Below, piece by piece: positions 6,639 through 12,816 of a DNA stretch of 13,486 nt (positions within the stretch are counted from its first letter, which is position 1; each line of letters begins with the position of its first letter). A program made the position numbers and the translations under genes. This DNA comes from Candidatus Doudnabacteria bacterium (GTDB lineage: Bacteria > Patescibacteriota > Doudnabacteria > UBA920). The notes under the pieces were generated by a model. That model did no database searches. It was not told where the DNA came from and was given only the letters and a program-made list of their open reading frames with translations. Location of the stretch: the NCBI GenBank assembly GCA_903913365.1, contig CAIWKW010000019.1, positions 1-13,486 of the forward strand. Direction: 5' to 3'.

Positions 6639-9197
6639 ATGACAAACTTTACCTACATTTTAGAGCGGTTATCCTCAAGGGCGAAAAACGCCCTTATTAT
6701 GGCGCAGCTGGTCAGTGAGGAGCTAAAGCACGACCACATTGGCACCGAGCATCTTCTTTACGGCGTGGTTTCCGAAAAGAGTTCTTTTGCCGCGGAAATT
6801 TTAACCAAAACCAAACTCAGCCCGGAAGTTGTAAAATCGGAACTGATTTTGGTAAACAGCAACAACATCATCAGTTCCTGGAAGCCTGTACTTTCCGAAA
6901 ATTTAAAATCGGTTATTGAAAAATCGGCAATCATTGCCAGCCAGTACGGCTACCAGTTTATTGGCACGGAACATTTTTTGTACGGCCTGCTTTCCGTTAA
7001 CAACAACAAAGCCAAAGTTATTCTCTCCAAACTCGGCATAGATATTCACGAGCTTGAGCACAACCTGCTTAATGTTTTTGAAAATATTTCCAAATTTCCG
7101 GAAATGCCCGATGCTCCCGGCGCTTCCCAGCAGCCTTTTGAAAATGGCGGCCCAAGCGGGCCAATGCCAAAAATGGCAGACACAAAAAAAGGCGGGGTAA
7201 TAGAATACTTTACAACGGACTTAACCAAAAAAGCCGCCAACGGATTAATAGATCCCGTTGTCGGGCGCAAAACGGAAATAGAAAGATTAATCAGCATACT
7301 TAACCGCCGTACCAAAAACAATCCCCTGCTCATTGGCGAAGCCGGCGTGGGCAAAACCGCTATTGTGGAAGGCTTGGCTTTGGCCATTAGCAAACGCGAA
7401 GTACCCGACAGCTTGCTCGACAAAAAAATCCTTTCTCTGGATTTGGCGCTAATTGTAGCCGGCAGCATGTTTAGGGGCGAATTTGAAAACCGCTTAAAGC
7501 AAATTATCGACGAAGTTAAAAACGACAAGAACACCATTTTATTTATAGATGAACTTCACACCATGGTTGGCGCCGGCGCCACCACAGGCAGTTTGGACGC
7601 GGCCAATATTTTAAAGCCGGCTTTGGCGCGCGGAGAGCTTAGGGCCATTGGCGCCACAACGCTGAGCGAATACAAACAGCACATTGAAAAAGACGCGGCT
7701 CTTGAGAGGCGCTTTCAGCCGATTTTGGTGGATGAACCGAGCAAGGAAGAAACCATTAAAATTCTCCAGGGTCTTAGGCCAAATTACGAAAAGCACCACA
7801 ACGCCACCATTACCGACGAGGCCATTAAATCGGCTGTGGAGCTTTCTTCCCGCTATATTCAAGACCGCTTTTTGCCGGACAAAGCCGTAGACTTAATTGA
7901 CGAAACAGCCGCCTTTTTAAGGTCCATTAATTCCAACAGCAAACTTTTAAGGGCCACCAAAAAAATCGAAAGCGACTTGGCTGCTTTGGAAGAAGAAAAA
8001 ACCAAAGCTGTACTTTCGCAGGATTTTACCACTGCTTTGCATTTAAGATCTCAGGAAGAAAAACTGCTTAAGCAAAAAGACCAGCTTTCCAAAAGCGTGG
8101 CCAGCGAAGCCAAAACCCCAACCCATATAATTTCCGCCGAAGATATTGCCCACACCGTTTCCATGATGACAAAAATTCCTTTGGCCAAGCTTGCGAAAAC
8201 CGATATTAATAAACTTTCCGCCCTGGAAAAAACTTTAAAGGCAAAAATTGTCGGGCAAAACGAAGCTGTGGAAGAAATTTCCAAAGCCGTGCGCAGAAGC
8301 CGGGCCGGACTTTCCGACCCGCGCCGTCCGCTCGGTTCCTTCATATTTTTGGGCCCAACCGGCGTTGGTAAAACAGAAACCGCCAAAGCTTTGGCCAGCG
8401 AAGTCTTTGAAGACGAGGACGCTTTAATTAGAGTGGATATGTCCGAGTTTATGGAACGCCACAACGTGGCTCGCCTTATTGGCGCCCCGGCCGGCTATGT
8501 CGGCTACGGCGAAGGCGGAAAACTTACCGAAGCGGTCAGAAGGAAACCCTATGCCGTTGTTTTATTCGACGAAATTGAGAAAGCCAACCCCGATGTGTTT
8601 AACATTTTCCTGCAAATTTTGGAAGATGGCCAATTAACCGATTCCGAAGGCAAAAAAGTAAGCTTCCGCAATACCATTATTATTATGACTTCCAATTTGG
8701 GAATGCGCGAACTAACCAACCAAGCGGCCAAAATCGGCTTTGCGGACAAAAACGCGGGCAAAGAAGACCAAAAAGCAAAACTCGAAAAGGAATACGAAGA
8801 AATTAAAACCGGCGTTTTGGACGAGCTGAAAAAAGAATTCCGCCCGGAATTTTTAAACAGGATAGATAAAATAATTGTTTTTAAGCCTCTTGGTTTTGAC
8901 GAGCTTAAAAAAATTACCCAGCTGCAAATTGCCGAGCTCCAAAAACGCCTGCTTGAACAAAACATTCAACTGACTATAACCCCGGGCGTAATTAAATTTA
9001 TTTCCGAAAAAAGCTTTGACCCTTCGCAGGGAGCCAGATTTATTAGAAAAAACATCCGGGACCTTTTGGAAGACGAACTGGCGGAAAGAATCCTTTCCGG
9101 CAAAACAATGCTCGGGGCAAAAATTACGGCCGACTTGAAAAACGACAAAATTGTTTTTGCCATCCGCAAACTGGAAAAAATTCCGGTACTGGCATAA
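6639..9197 (+). CDS. clpC: AAA+ protein-unfolding ATPase ClpC
   Basis: Cytosolic Hsp100 unfoldase that feeds substrates to ClpP. 852 aa. Clp N-domain with two repeats (about 10-65 and 85-145), first AAA+ module with Walker A GEAGVGKT (233-240) and Walker B LFIDE (D304, E305). The middle part has a UVR-like coiled segment (about 440-485), as in ClpC rather than ClpB. The second AAA+ module has GPTGVGKT (572-579), pore motif GYVG (619-622) and VLFDEIEKA (D644, E645). An IGF tripeptide (699-701) fits the ClpP-docking loop. The C-terminal D2-small domain is complete. The CIRCE site upstream suggests HrcA heat-shock control. No RBS is visible; a repeat hairpin fills the leader. Confidence 0.97.
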   Translation: MTNFTYILERLSSRAKNALIMAQLVSEELKHDHIGTEHLLYGVVSEKSSFAAEILTKTKLSPEVVKSELILVNSNNIISSWKPVLSENLKSVIEKSAIIASQYGYQFIGTEHFLYGLLSVNNNKAKVILSKLGIDIHELEHNLLNVFENISKFPEMPDAPGASQQPFENGGPSGPMPKMADTKKGGVIEYFTTDLTKKAANGLIDPVVGRKTEIERLISILNRRTKNNPLLIGEAGVGKTAIVEGLALAISKREVPDSLLDKKILSLDLALIVAGSMFRGEFENRLKQIIDEVKNDKNTILFIDELHTMVGAGATTGSLDAANILKPALARGELRAIGATTLSEYKQHIEKDAALERRFQPILVDEPSKEETIKILQGLRPNYEKHHNATITDEAIKSAVELSSRYIQDRFLPDKAVDLIDETAAFLRSINSNSKLLRATKKIESDLAALEEEKTKAVLSQDFTTALHLRSQEEKLLKQKDQLSKSVASEAKTPTHIISAEDIAHTVSMMTKIPLAKLAKTDINKLSALEKTLKAKIVGQNEAVEEISKAVRRSRAGLSDPRRPLGSFIFLGPTGVGKTETAKALASEVFEDEDALIRVDMSEFMERHNVARLIGAPAGYVGYGEGGKLTEAVRRKPYAVVLFDEIEKANPDVFNIFLQILEDGQLTDSEGKKVSFRNTIIIMTSNLGMRELTNQAAKIGFADKNAGKEDQKAKLEKEYEEIKTGVLDELKKEFRPEFLNRIDKIIVFKPLGFDELKKITQLQIAELQKRLLEQNIQLTITPGVIKFISEKSFDPSQGARFIRKNIRDLLEDELAERILSGKTMLGAKITADLKNDKIVFAIRKLEKIPVLA

Positions 9198-9215
9198 AAA
9201 TTAAACTTTAAGATT

Positions 9216-9245
9216 AAAAGACTTCGCTTTTAGCGAAGTCTTTTT
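9216..9245 (+). terminator. Rho-independent terminator of clpC
   Basis: Stem AAAAGACTTCGCT / AGCGAAGTCTTTT (9216-9228 and 9232-9244) with a 3-nt loop, ending in a T-run (9241-9245), 18 nt after the clpC stop. Confidence 0.88.
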
Positions 9246-9252
9246 AAATTAT

Positions 9253-9281
9253 TTGCTTTTTTTAAAGCAAAAATATATAAT
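9253..9281 (+). promoter_or_regulatory. promoter of the zinc-ribbon gene
   Basis: TTGCTT (9253-9258), 17-bp spacer, TATAAT (9276-9281). It starts right after the clpC terminator and predicts a short leader beginning near 9288. Confidence 0.6.
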
Positions 9282-9290
9282 TTTTGTAAT

Positions 9291-9309
9291 CAAACCCAAG
9301 GAGGGTTTG
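9291..9309 (+). promoter_or_regulatory. RBS inside a small hairpin
   Basis: A perfect 7-bp stem CAAACCC / GGGTTTG surrounds the loop AAGGA. The Shine-Dalgarno AAGGAGGG (9298-9305), 7 nt before the ATG, is half in the loop and half in the stem. Folding would limit ribosome access, so it may tune translation. Confidence 0.55.
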
Positions 9310-9312
9310 CAG

Positions 9313-9576
9313 ATGGCACATGCCAAAATACCGAATGGCGGACTTTTGCACGCCAAAGGATTGGCTTCGCCACAGGACGCTTGGGGACACGGATCGTTTA
9401 TTCCCCACAGCACCAACGGCAAAGCAACAGTTGAACAACTCAAGGAAGCCCACGCTTTCAATACCAAAGGAGACGTGAGGTGTCCGGCCTGCAAGCGGGT
9501 GGATCACGCCGTAAAGACGTCTCCCCACACCTGCAGCCACTGCCCAACCACGTTCAAGGTTCTCTTCCAGCACTGA
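9313..9576 (+). CDS. small zinc-ribbon protein, 87 aa, function unknown
   Basis: I do not recognise the family. The ATG at 9313 is chosen over the upstream in-frame ATG at 9253 because it follows a strong Shine-Dalgarno at ideal spacing and 9253 overlaps the promoter. The C-terminal half is a four-cysteine zinc ribbon, CPAC (57-60) and CSHC (74-77). The N-terminal half is rich in Gly, His and Ala and has no recognised motif. It forms a one-gene unit with its own promoter and terminator. It is more GC-rich than clpC or comF and, unlike them, has a strong RBS. Possible roles include nucleic-acid or ribosome binding, but nothing here proves either. Confidence 0.75.
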   Translation: MAHAKIPNGGLLHAKGLASPQDAWGHGSFIPHSTNGKATVEQLKEAHAFNTKGDVRCPACKRVDHAVKTSPHTCSHCPTTFKVLFQH

Positions 9577-9582
9577 TTGAGG

Positions 9583-9601
9583 TCGGCCGCACCCAGGCCG
9601 A
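9583..9601 (+). repeat. GC-rich hairpin with loop complementary to the next terminator loop
   Basis: Stem TCGGCC / GGCCGA with 7-nt loop GCACCCA, seven bases after the stop of the zinc-ribbon gene. The whole loop is the exact reverse complement of the loop of the following terminator hairpin. Confidence 0.6.
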
Positions 9602-9619
9602 TTAATAACCACATTACCG

Positions 9620-9650
9620 ACGACCGCTTTGGGTGCAAGCGGTCGTTTTT
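9620..9650 (+). terminator. Rho-independent terminator of the zinc-ribbon gene
   Basis: Stem ACGACCGCTT / AAGCGGTCGT (9620-9629 and 9637-9646), loop TGGGTGC, then a T-rich tail (9646-9650 and beyond). Confidence 0.88.
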
Positions 9651-9676
9651 CTTTTATTTAAATTTTGGTAAAATAA

Positions 9677-9685
9677 TGTTATACA
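9677..9685 (+). promoter_or_regulatory. possible extended -10 promoter of comF
   Basis: TG-T-TATACA upstream of the word-repeat hairpin; no convincing -35. It is the best candidate between the preceding terminator and comF. Confidence 0.35.
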
Positions 9686-9689
9686 TAAA

Positions 9690-9828
9690 CAGAATGCGAA
9701 ATGTGCGAAAAGGGAACAATGCGAATAATGCGAAACATAGTAAGTCCTAAGTTTATTGTGGCGCCATTTTCGCATAATTCGCATTGCAGTCTTTCGCACT
9801 TTTCGCATTATAAATATTTTTCGCATTC
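9690..9828. repeat. long word-repeat hairpin upstream of comF
   Basis: The left half iterates ATGCGAA or GTGCGAA; the right half iterates the complement TTCGCAT or TTTCGCAC, ending 11 bases before the comF ATG. It is an imperfect inverted repeat made of short iterated words, like those at 3631, 6390 and 6566. Confidence 0.7.
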
Positions 9829-9839
9829 TATATATTAAA

Positions 9840-10613
9840 ATGTACCAAGACTTATTAAAACCATTATTCCTTGACGTTAAAACTTTTGTTTTAGACACTC
9901 TCTTTCCTATTACCTGCCTAACTTGCAGCGAGGAAGGATCTTTTATTTGCAGCGATTGCCAATCGCTACTCAAAAAACTGGAAAACCAGCGCTGTATTGT
10001 TTGCCAAAAACCAACTCCCTTTGGCTTAACCCATCCCGGCTGCCTTACTCCGCACGGAGCCGACGGGCTTATTAGCTTTTACGATTACCACGACCCAAAA
10101 GTCGCACAAATTTTAATTAAAGGAAAATATTCCTTTTTGCCCGATGTTTACAAAGCCTTGGGAAAAATTCTGGCGAAGAAACTAAAAGTTGGTTATTCTG
10201 TCCTACTAACACCTAGCACCTACCTGTCTTGCCGGCAGGCAGGCAACCTAAAACCTATTCTCGTCCCCATCCCCCTTCACCATTCCCGCAAACGCTGGCG
10301 CGGGTTTAACCAGGCCGAAGTTTTATGCCAAGCCATAGCTAAGGAGCTAAATTTAGAAAATACTGATATTCTAAAACGCCAAAAAATTACCAAAACCCAA
10401 AAAGACTTGAATAAAGAAGAAAGAGTTAAGAACATCCGCGAAGCCTTTACCCTGTCCAAAGATTTTCAAAATTCTAAATTCAAAATTCTAAATTCTACCG
10501 TGATTCTCGTGGATGACGTTACCACCACCGGCGCCACTCTCCAGGAAGCCGCCAAAGTCCTCAAACGCAACGGCGCCTTAAGAGTAATTTGCCTAACCGT
10601 TGCCAGAGACTAA
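9840..10613 (+). CDS. comF: ComF family protein (phosphoribosyltransferase fold)
   Basis: ComF/GntX-type cytosolic protein linked to DNA uptake in naturally competent bacteria. The ATG at 9840 (257 aa) is preferred, since further upstream the frame runs through the repeat hairpin. The N-terminal zinc finger has cysteines C26, C29, C37, C40, C52, C55 and C68. The middle has VPIPLH and RGFNQAEVL (142-162). The PRPP loop is ILVDDVTTTGAT (222-233). Two unusual in-frame segments are present: residues about 121-137 (TPSTYLSCRQAGN), encoded by a palindrome-containing stretch, and about 209-219 (FQNSKFKILN), encoded by a tandem 14-mer. Both lie next to, not in, conserved motifs, so the protein is probably functional. 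No Shine-Dalgarno sequence. Confidence 0.92.
   Translation: MYQDLLKPLFLDVKTFVLDTLFPITCLTCSEEGSFICSDCQSLLKKLENQRCIVCQKPTPFGLTHPGCLTPHGADGLISFYDYHDPKVAQILIKGKYSFLPDVYKALGKILAKKLKVGYSVLLTPSTYLSCRQAGNLKPILVPIPLHHSRKRWRGFNQAEVLCQAIAKELNLENTDILKRQKITKTQKDLNKEERVKNIREAFTLSKDFQNSKFKILNSTVILVDDVTTTGATLQEAAKVLKRNGALRVICLTVARD
10223..10243 (+). repeat. palindromic insert inside comF
   Basis: Sequence centred on GCCGGC with CCTG at the left end and CAGG at the right, an imperfect palindrome with one extra base in the left arm. It encodes the YLSCRQAG stretch in a loop of the protein. From memory, similar CRQAG/GRQAG-coding palindromes recur in CPR proteins; I cannot verify this here. Confidence 0.5.
10468..10495 (+). 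repeat. tandem 14-mer duplication inside comF
   Basis: Two perfect adjacent copies of AAAATTCTAAATTC. They encode a basic/hydrophobic loop just before the PRPP-binding strand. The reading frame stays open. Confidence 0.8.
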
Positions 10614-10614
10614 C

Positions 10615-10641
10615 TAGTGTCAAAGGTGACCTTTGACACTA
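10615..10641. repeat. perfect palindrome at the comF stop
   Basis: Arms TAGTGTCAAAGGT / ACCTTTGACACTA around a central G, 13 bp per arm, starting one base after the TAA of comF. There is no T-run, so it is a palindromic repeat rather than a terminator. Confidence 0.75.
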
Positions 10642-10653
10642 ACTCCAAAAAAC

Positions 10654-10685
10654 AAAAAATACCAACTTTAAAGTTGGTATTTTTT
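10654..10685. terminator. bidirectional terminator between comF and tRNA-Ser
   Basis: Perfect 32-bp palindrome: AAAAAATACCAACTTT and its complement AAAGTTGGTATTTTTT. Runs of T on both strands allow it to end comF (plus) and the tRNA (minus). Its right edge touches the tRNA CCA end. Confidence 0.85.
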
Positions 10686-10776
10686 GGCGGAGAGGGGGGG
10701 ATTCGAACCCCCGAAAGGATTTGACTCCTTTACCGGTTTAGCAAACCAGCGCACTAGGCCTCTATGCGACCTCTCC
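10685..10776 (-). tRNA. tRNA-Ser (GCU anticodon)
   Basis: 92 nt. The acceptor stem GGAGAGG pairs with CCTCTCC, followed by discriminator G and an encoded CCA. The anticodon arm is CTGG-TTTGCTAAA-CCGG, giving anticodon GCT (codons AGC/AGU). A long variable arm (AAAGGAGTCAAATCCTTT) is typical of class II tRNA-Ser. The T arm GGGGG-TTCGAAT-CCCCC is canonical. It sits alone, with a terminator directly downstream. The 93 nt upstream (10777-10869) contain no clear gene, only a small ACCCAAA/TTTGGGT stem (10844-10863). Confidence 0.97.
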
Positions 10777-10871
10777 ATGGTTATATTTAAGATTTGTAAT
10801 TAAAGATTGTCGATTTGGGCAATCGGAAATCCTTAATAGTTTAACCCAAAATTCAATTTGGGTCAATGAAA

Positions 10872-10922
10872 TGAAAAGCGGGCAGAAGTGATAACGACCT
10901 GGATGGTCGCCTTCTGCCCGCT
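10872..10922 (-). terminator. conserved 46-nt terminator of phosphatase unit A
   Basis: Outer 12-bp stem AGCGGGCAGAAG / CTTCTGCCCGCT enclosing an inner 5-bp stem CGACC / GGTCG, with TTTT after it on the minus strand. It has the same length (46 nt) as, and is almost identical to, the terminator of unit B (11900-11945). Confidence 0.88.
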
Positions 10923-10996
10923 GTGCCGTACGCTCGTAGAGCGCAGGCGTGATGCGAGACTAACAAATATCTTTTGCGGTTGTTGTTGCTGTCGAC

Positions 10997-11623
10997 TCAG
11001 GCTTTGGGCTCGATTGCCGGTGCCAAAATTTTCTCGATGTTCTTTCCCACACGAATGGGTTCGTTCCCTTCGCAAGAAGCCCCAAAGCTAACGGCGTCGA
11101 GCTCGCCCATCTTGAGGAATTCATCAGGCAAATCCCGACCCTGGCGCCGGAAAAGTCCGTACAGCAAGCATTCGATTACCGGGCTATGCACGACGACCAG
11201 CGTGGTCGTTTTGTCCGGCACGGAGTCAAACAGCTCGTCGAATACCTCGACAAAGCCGGTAACCCACTTTTCGAACTTGAATGTTCCGTGCAGCGCGTTA
11301 AGTACGGCGAAGTATCCCTCGACCGCCCCCCGTTCACGGAAGCCTTCTTTTGCCGACATTTCGGCAAAAAGTCTTTCGTTGCCAAAAGCTGGAATGGCCG
11401 GCAGGAGTTCCGGCGTGCACCCATGGCCCATTACTACGCCAAAGGCGGTCTGGATGGCCCGCGGCAACGGACTATAGACAACTTGGTCTATATCCTGATT
11501 GGAGAGCTCATACAAACGAGTTCCAACCGCTTCCGCCCGAACAAGTTCGGACTTTGGCAATGTTTTCTCGAGCTCTTCCAGAGGCTTGCCGTGGCGAACA
11601 AAGATAAACTTTCTCATCTTCAT
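10997..11623 (-). CDS. histidine-phosphatase-like protein A
   Basis: Histidine phosphatase (phosphoglycerate-mutase-like) superfamily; substrate unknown. 208 aa. The RHG motif (R10, H11, G12; H11 would be the phospho-acceptor) comes directly after the first strand. The second arginine is R55 in YSPLPRAIQTA, and the second histidine is H146 in VVVHSPVIE, so the catalytic R-H-R-H set is present. ERLFAEM (83-89) and LPDEFLKMGELD (165-176) are shared with protein B. No signal peptide; probably cytosolic. Strong RBS AAGGAGA 7 nt before the ATG. It is more GC-rich than neighbouring housekeeping genes. It has its own promoter, long leader and terminator. Stop is TGA. Confidence 0.9.
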   Translation of the reverse strand: MKMRKFIFVRHGKPLEELEKTLPKSELVRAEAVGTRLYELSNQDIDQVVYSPLPRAIQTAFGVVMGHGCTPELLPAIPAFGNERLFAEMSAKEGFRERGAVEGYFAVLNALHGTFKFEKWVTGFVEVFDELFDSVPDKTTTLVVVHSPVIECLLYGLFRRQGRDLPDEFLKMGELDAVSFGASCEGNEPIRVGKNIEKILAPAIEPKA

Positions 11624-11649
11624 ACTAATTTCTCCTTAAACAAAAGATT

Positions 11650-11699
11650 CGGACAAAGCAGGAAAAGGTTAAATTTTTAACCGCTACCTGCTTTGTCCG
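11650..11699 (-). promoter_or_regulatory. long hairpin before the RBS of unit A
   Basis: Outer stem CGGACAAAGCAGG / CCTGCTTTGTCCG (13 bp), internal loop TAGC / TTTT, inner stem GGTTAAA / TTTAACC. It ends 12 nt before the AAGGAGA Shine-Dalgarno. The outer 12 bp are identical in unit B. Confidence 0.8.
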
Positions 11700-11727
11700 T
11701 GGTATTTTAGGAAAAACAACAACCACA

Positions 11728-11740
11728 TTTTTAAAGAACA
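11728..11740 (-). promoter_or_regulatory. boxA-like element in leader A
   Basis: Minus strand TGTTCTTTAAAAA closely resembles rRNA-leader boxA (TGCTCTTTAACAA in E. coli; TGTTCTTTGAAAA type in Bacillus), the NusB/S10 antitermination site. It is conserved exactly in leader B. Confidence 0.5.
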
Positions 11741-11852
11741 ATCCACCTTCGCTAAAGCTACGGCGGACTTTAGATTCTCGCATTGCATTTTGGCCAATTT
11801 TCGCTAAATACTATTAATATAAACGAAAAAAGCACAGCAAACGCAACTCAAA

Positions 11853-11880
11853 ATTATACCATTTTTTAATGTTTTGTCAA
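11853..11880 (-). promoter_or_regulatory. promoter of phosphatase unit A
   Basis: Minus strand: consensus TTGACA (11880-11875), 16-bp spacer, TG-G then consensus TATAAT (11858-11853). The predicted start is near 11846. It lies directly downstream of the unit B terminator. Confidence 0.85.
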
Positions 11881-11893
11881 TCCAGTTAACCAA

Positions 11894-11945
11894 ACAAAAA
11901 GCGGGCAGAAGTGATAACGACCTGAAAGGTCGCCTTCTGCCCGCT
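11894..11945 (-). terminator. conserved 46-nt terminator of phosphatase unit B
   Basis: Same outer and inner stems as the unit A terminator (AGCGGGCAGAAG / CTTCTGCCCGCT around CGACC / GGTCG), differing mainly in the tip loop, with TTTTTG following on the minus strand. Confidence 0.9.
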
Positions 11946-11997
11946 GTGCCCGAATGGGCTAATTGCGAGACTAACTGATGTTGTAGCGGTTGTTGCC

Positions 11998-12585
11998 TTA
12001 CGCGGCCGGCATGGAGATTTTGCGAATCACGGTCACTGTGCCGTGTTCGTCTAGATGAAGTTCCACGCCCTCCATGTCGCCGAACGTGAGATATTCCTCC
12101 GGCAAGTCGATGGTGTTGAGGGTCGACATCAAGGCCAGCTCGATCATCGGGCTGTGGCCGAATGCCACCCCGGTCTCTCCGTAACCAATCTCATCAAACA
12201 TCTTGACGACGCCGACCATAGAAAGTGCCCCCAATGCCTTGATGTTCTCGGAGTCGTGGCACTGGATCAGCGCCCGGAAATCGCCGATGGCCGAAGCCAA
12301 CGTACGGAACTGGCTCGGCTTGACCATTTCCGCGAAGAGGGCGTCATCGCCGATTTCTGTCACTACCGGCATTACCTCCGGAGTATCCAGAAAACCGCAG
12401 AAAAACGCGAGGGCAGTTTGCGCCGTCCTCACGAGCAATCCATGGAAAGCCTTGTGGATCACAATGGTGCTATCCCAAAGCATCAACCACTCGCCAACGT
12501 CTTTTGCCAGTTTCAGACCCTTGGGGCCGATCGTGTTGTTCACGCCATCCTTGGTGGAGTGACGAAAATAATACAACGTCTTCAT
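11998..12585 (-). CDS. histidine-phosphatase-like protein B
   Basis: Paralogue of protein A; substrate unknown. 195 aa. The N-terminal motif is RHS (R8, H9, S10) in place of the usual RHG. R53 lies in LLVRTAQTA and H144 in FGHSPMIE, so the four catalytic R/H residues are kept. Shared blocks with A are DALFAEM (81-87), HSPxIE, and LPEEYLTFGDMEG (161-173); outside these the two proteins are strongly diverged. RBS AGGAGA is 7 nt before the ATG. It is more GC-rich than the neighbouring housekeeping genes. No membrane segment or signal is seen. It precedes unit A on the same strand, but each unit has its own promoter and terminator. Confidence 0.87.
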   Translation of the reverse strand: MKTLYYFRHSTKDGVNNTIGPKGLKLAKDVGEWLMLWDSTIVIHKAFHGLLVRTAQTALAFFCGFLDTPEVMPVVTEIGDDALFAEMVKPSQFRTLASAIGDFRALIQCHDSENIKALGALSMVGVVKMFDEIGYGETGVAFGHSPMIELALMSTLNTIDLPEEYLTFGDMEGVELHLDEHGTVTVIRKISMPAA

Positions 12586-12612
12586 ACTAACATCTCCTAA
12601 AACAAACTGATT

Positions 12613-12661
12613 CGGACAAAGCAGGCAAAGGTTAAATTTTAACCGCTATCTGCTTTGTCCG
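12613..12661 (-). promoter_or_regulatory. long hairpin before the RBS of unit B
   Basis: Outer 12-bp stem CGGACAAAGCAG / CTGCTTTGTCCG, internal loop, and inner stem GGTTAA / TTAACC, 14 nt before the Shine-Dalgarno; same architecture as in unit A. Confidence 0.8.
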
Positions 12662-12689
12662 TTATATTTTAGGGAAAACAACAACCATA

Positions 12690-12702
12690 TTTTTAAAGAA
12701 CA
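12690..12702 (-). promoter_or_regulatory. boxA-like element in leader B
   Basis: Minus strand TGTTCTTTAAAAA, identical to the unit A copy and at the same relative place between the CCGCCGTAGC region and the long hairpin. Confidence 0.5.
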
Positions 12703-12816
12703 ATCCACTTTTGCATAAAGCTACGGCGGACTTTTAGGTCTCGCATTGCATTTTGGCCAAGTTCCGCACAAGTTTTATTAAACCAGCAAAAGTAGGCACG
12801 GCAAATGCAATATAAA

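Larger units (their letters stand above)
11624..11846 (-). ncRNA. candidate structured leader RNA of unit A
   Basis: A 5' untranslated region of about 223 nt, similar along much of its length to the leader of unit B. From the predicted start it has, in order: strand GTTGCGTTT (11847-11839) that can pair with AAATGCAAT (11790-11782), a TTGGCCAA box, a CCGCCGTAGCTTTAGCG hairpin region, a boxA-like TGTTCTTTAAAAA (11740-11728), a two-part hairpin (11699-11650) and then the RBS. I recognise no known riboswitch class. Leader function is inferred from conservation. Confidence 0.6.
12586..12810 (-). ncRNA. candidate structured leader RNA of unit B
   Basis: About 225 nt with the same element order as leader A: ATTGCATTT at the predicted 5' end (12811-12803) pairing perfectly with AAATGCAAT (12753-12745), TTGGCCAA (12760-12753), GTCCGCCGTAGCTTTA, boxA-like element (12702-12690), CGGACAAAGCAG hairpin (12661-12613), then RBS. 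Compared with A, the P1 strand changes keep pairing as G-U wobbles. Confidence 0.6.

Noticed and set aside
9253..9312. Upstream ATG start for the zinc-ribbon gene
   Set aside because: It lies on the promoter -35/-10 region, upstream of the predicted transcript start; the ATG at 9313 has an ideal RBS.
10877..11945. The two 46-nt hairpins as integron attC sites
   Set aside because: They have T-tracts like terminators, lack the R/L box core motif (GTTRRRY), and each unit has its own promoter, unlike integron cassettes. No integrase is in the window.
11981..11989. TGTAGCGG near the end of unit B as another REP
   Set aside because: Shares the foot sequence, but no palindromic stem follows.
12055..12600. 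181-codon plus-strand ORF antisense to phosphatase B
   Set aside because: Shadow of a GC-rich gene; it starts inside the real coding region, has no RBS or promoter and overlaps the conserved leader. The minus-strand frame has catalytic motifs.
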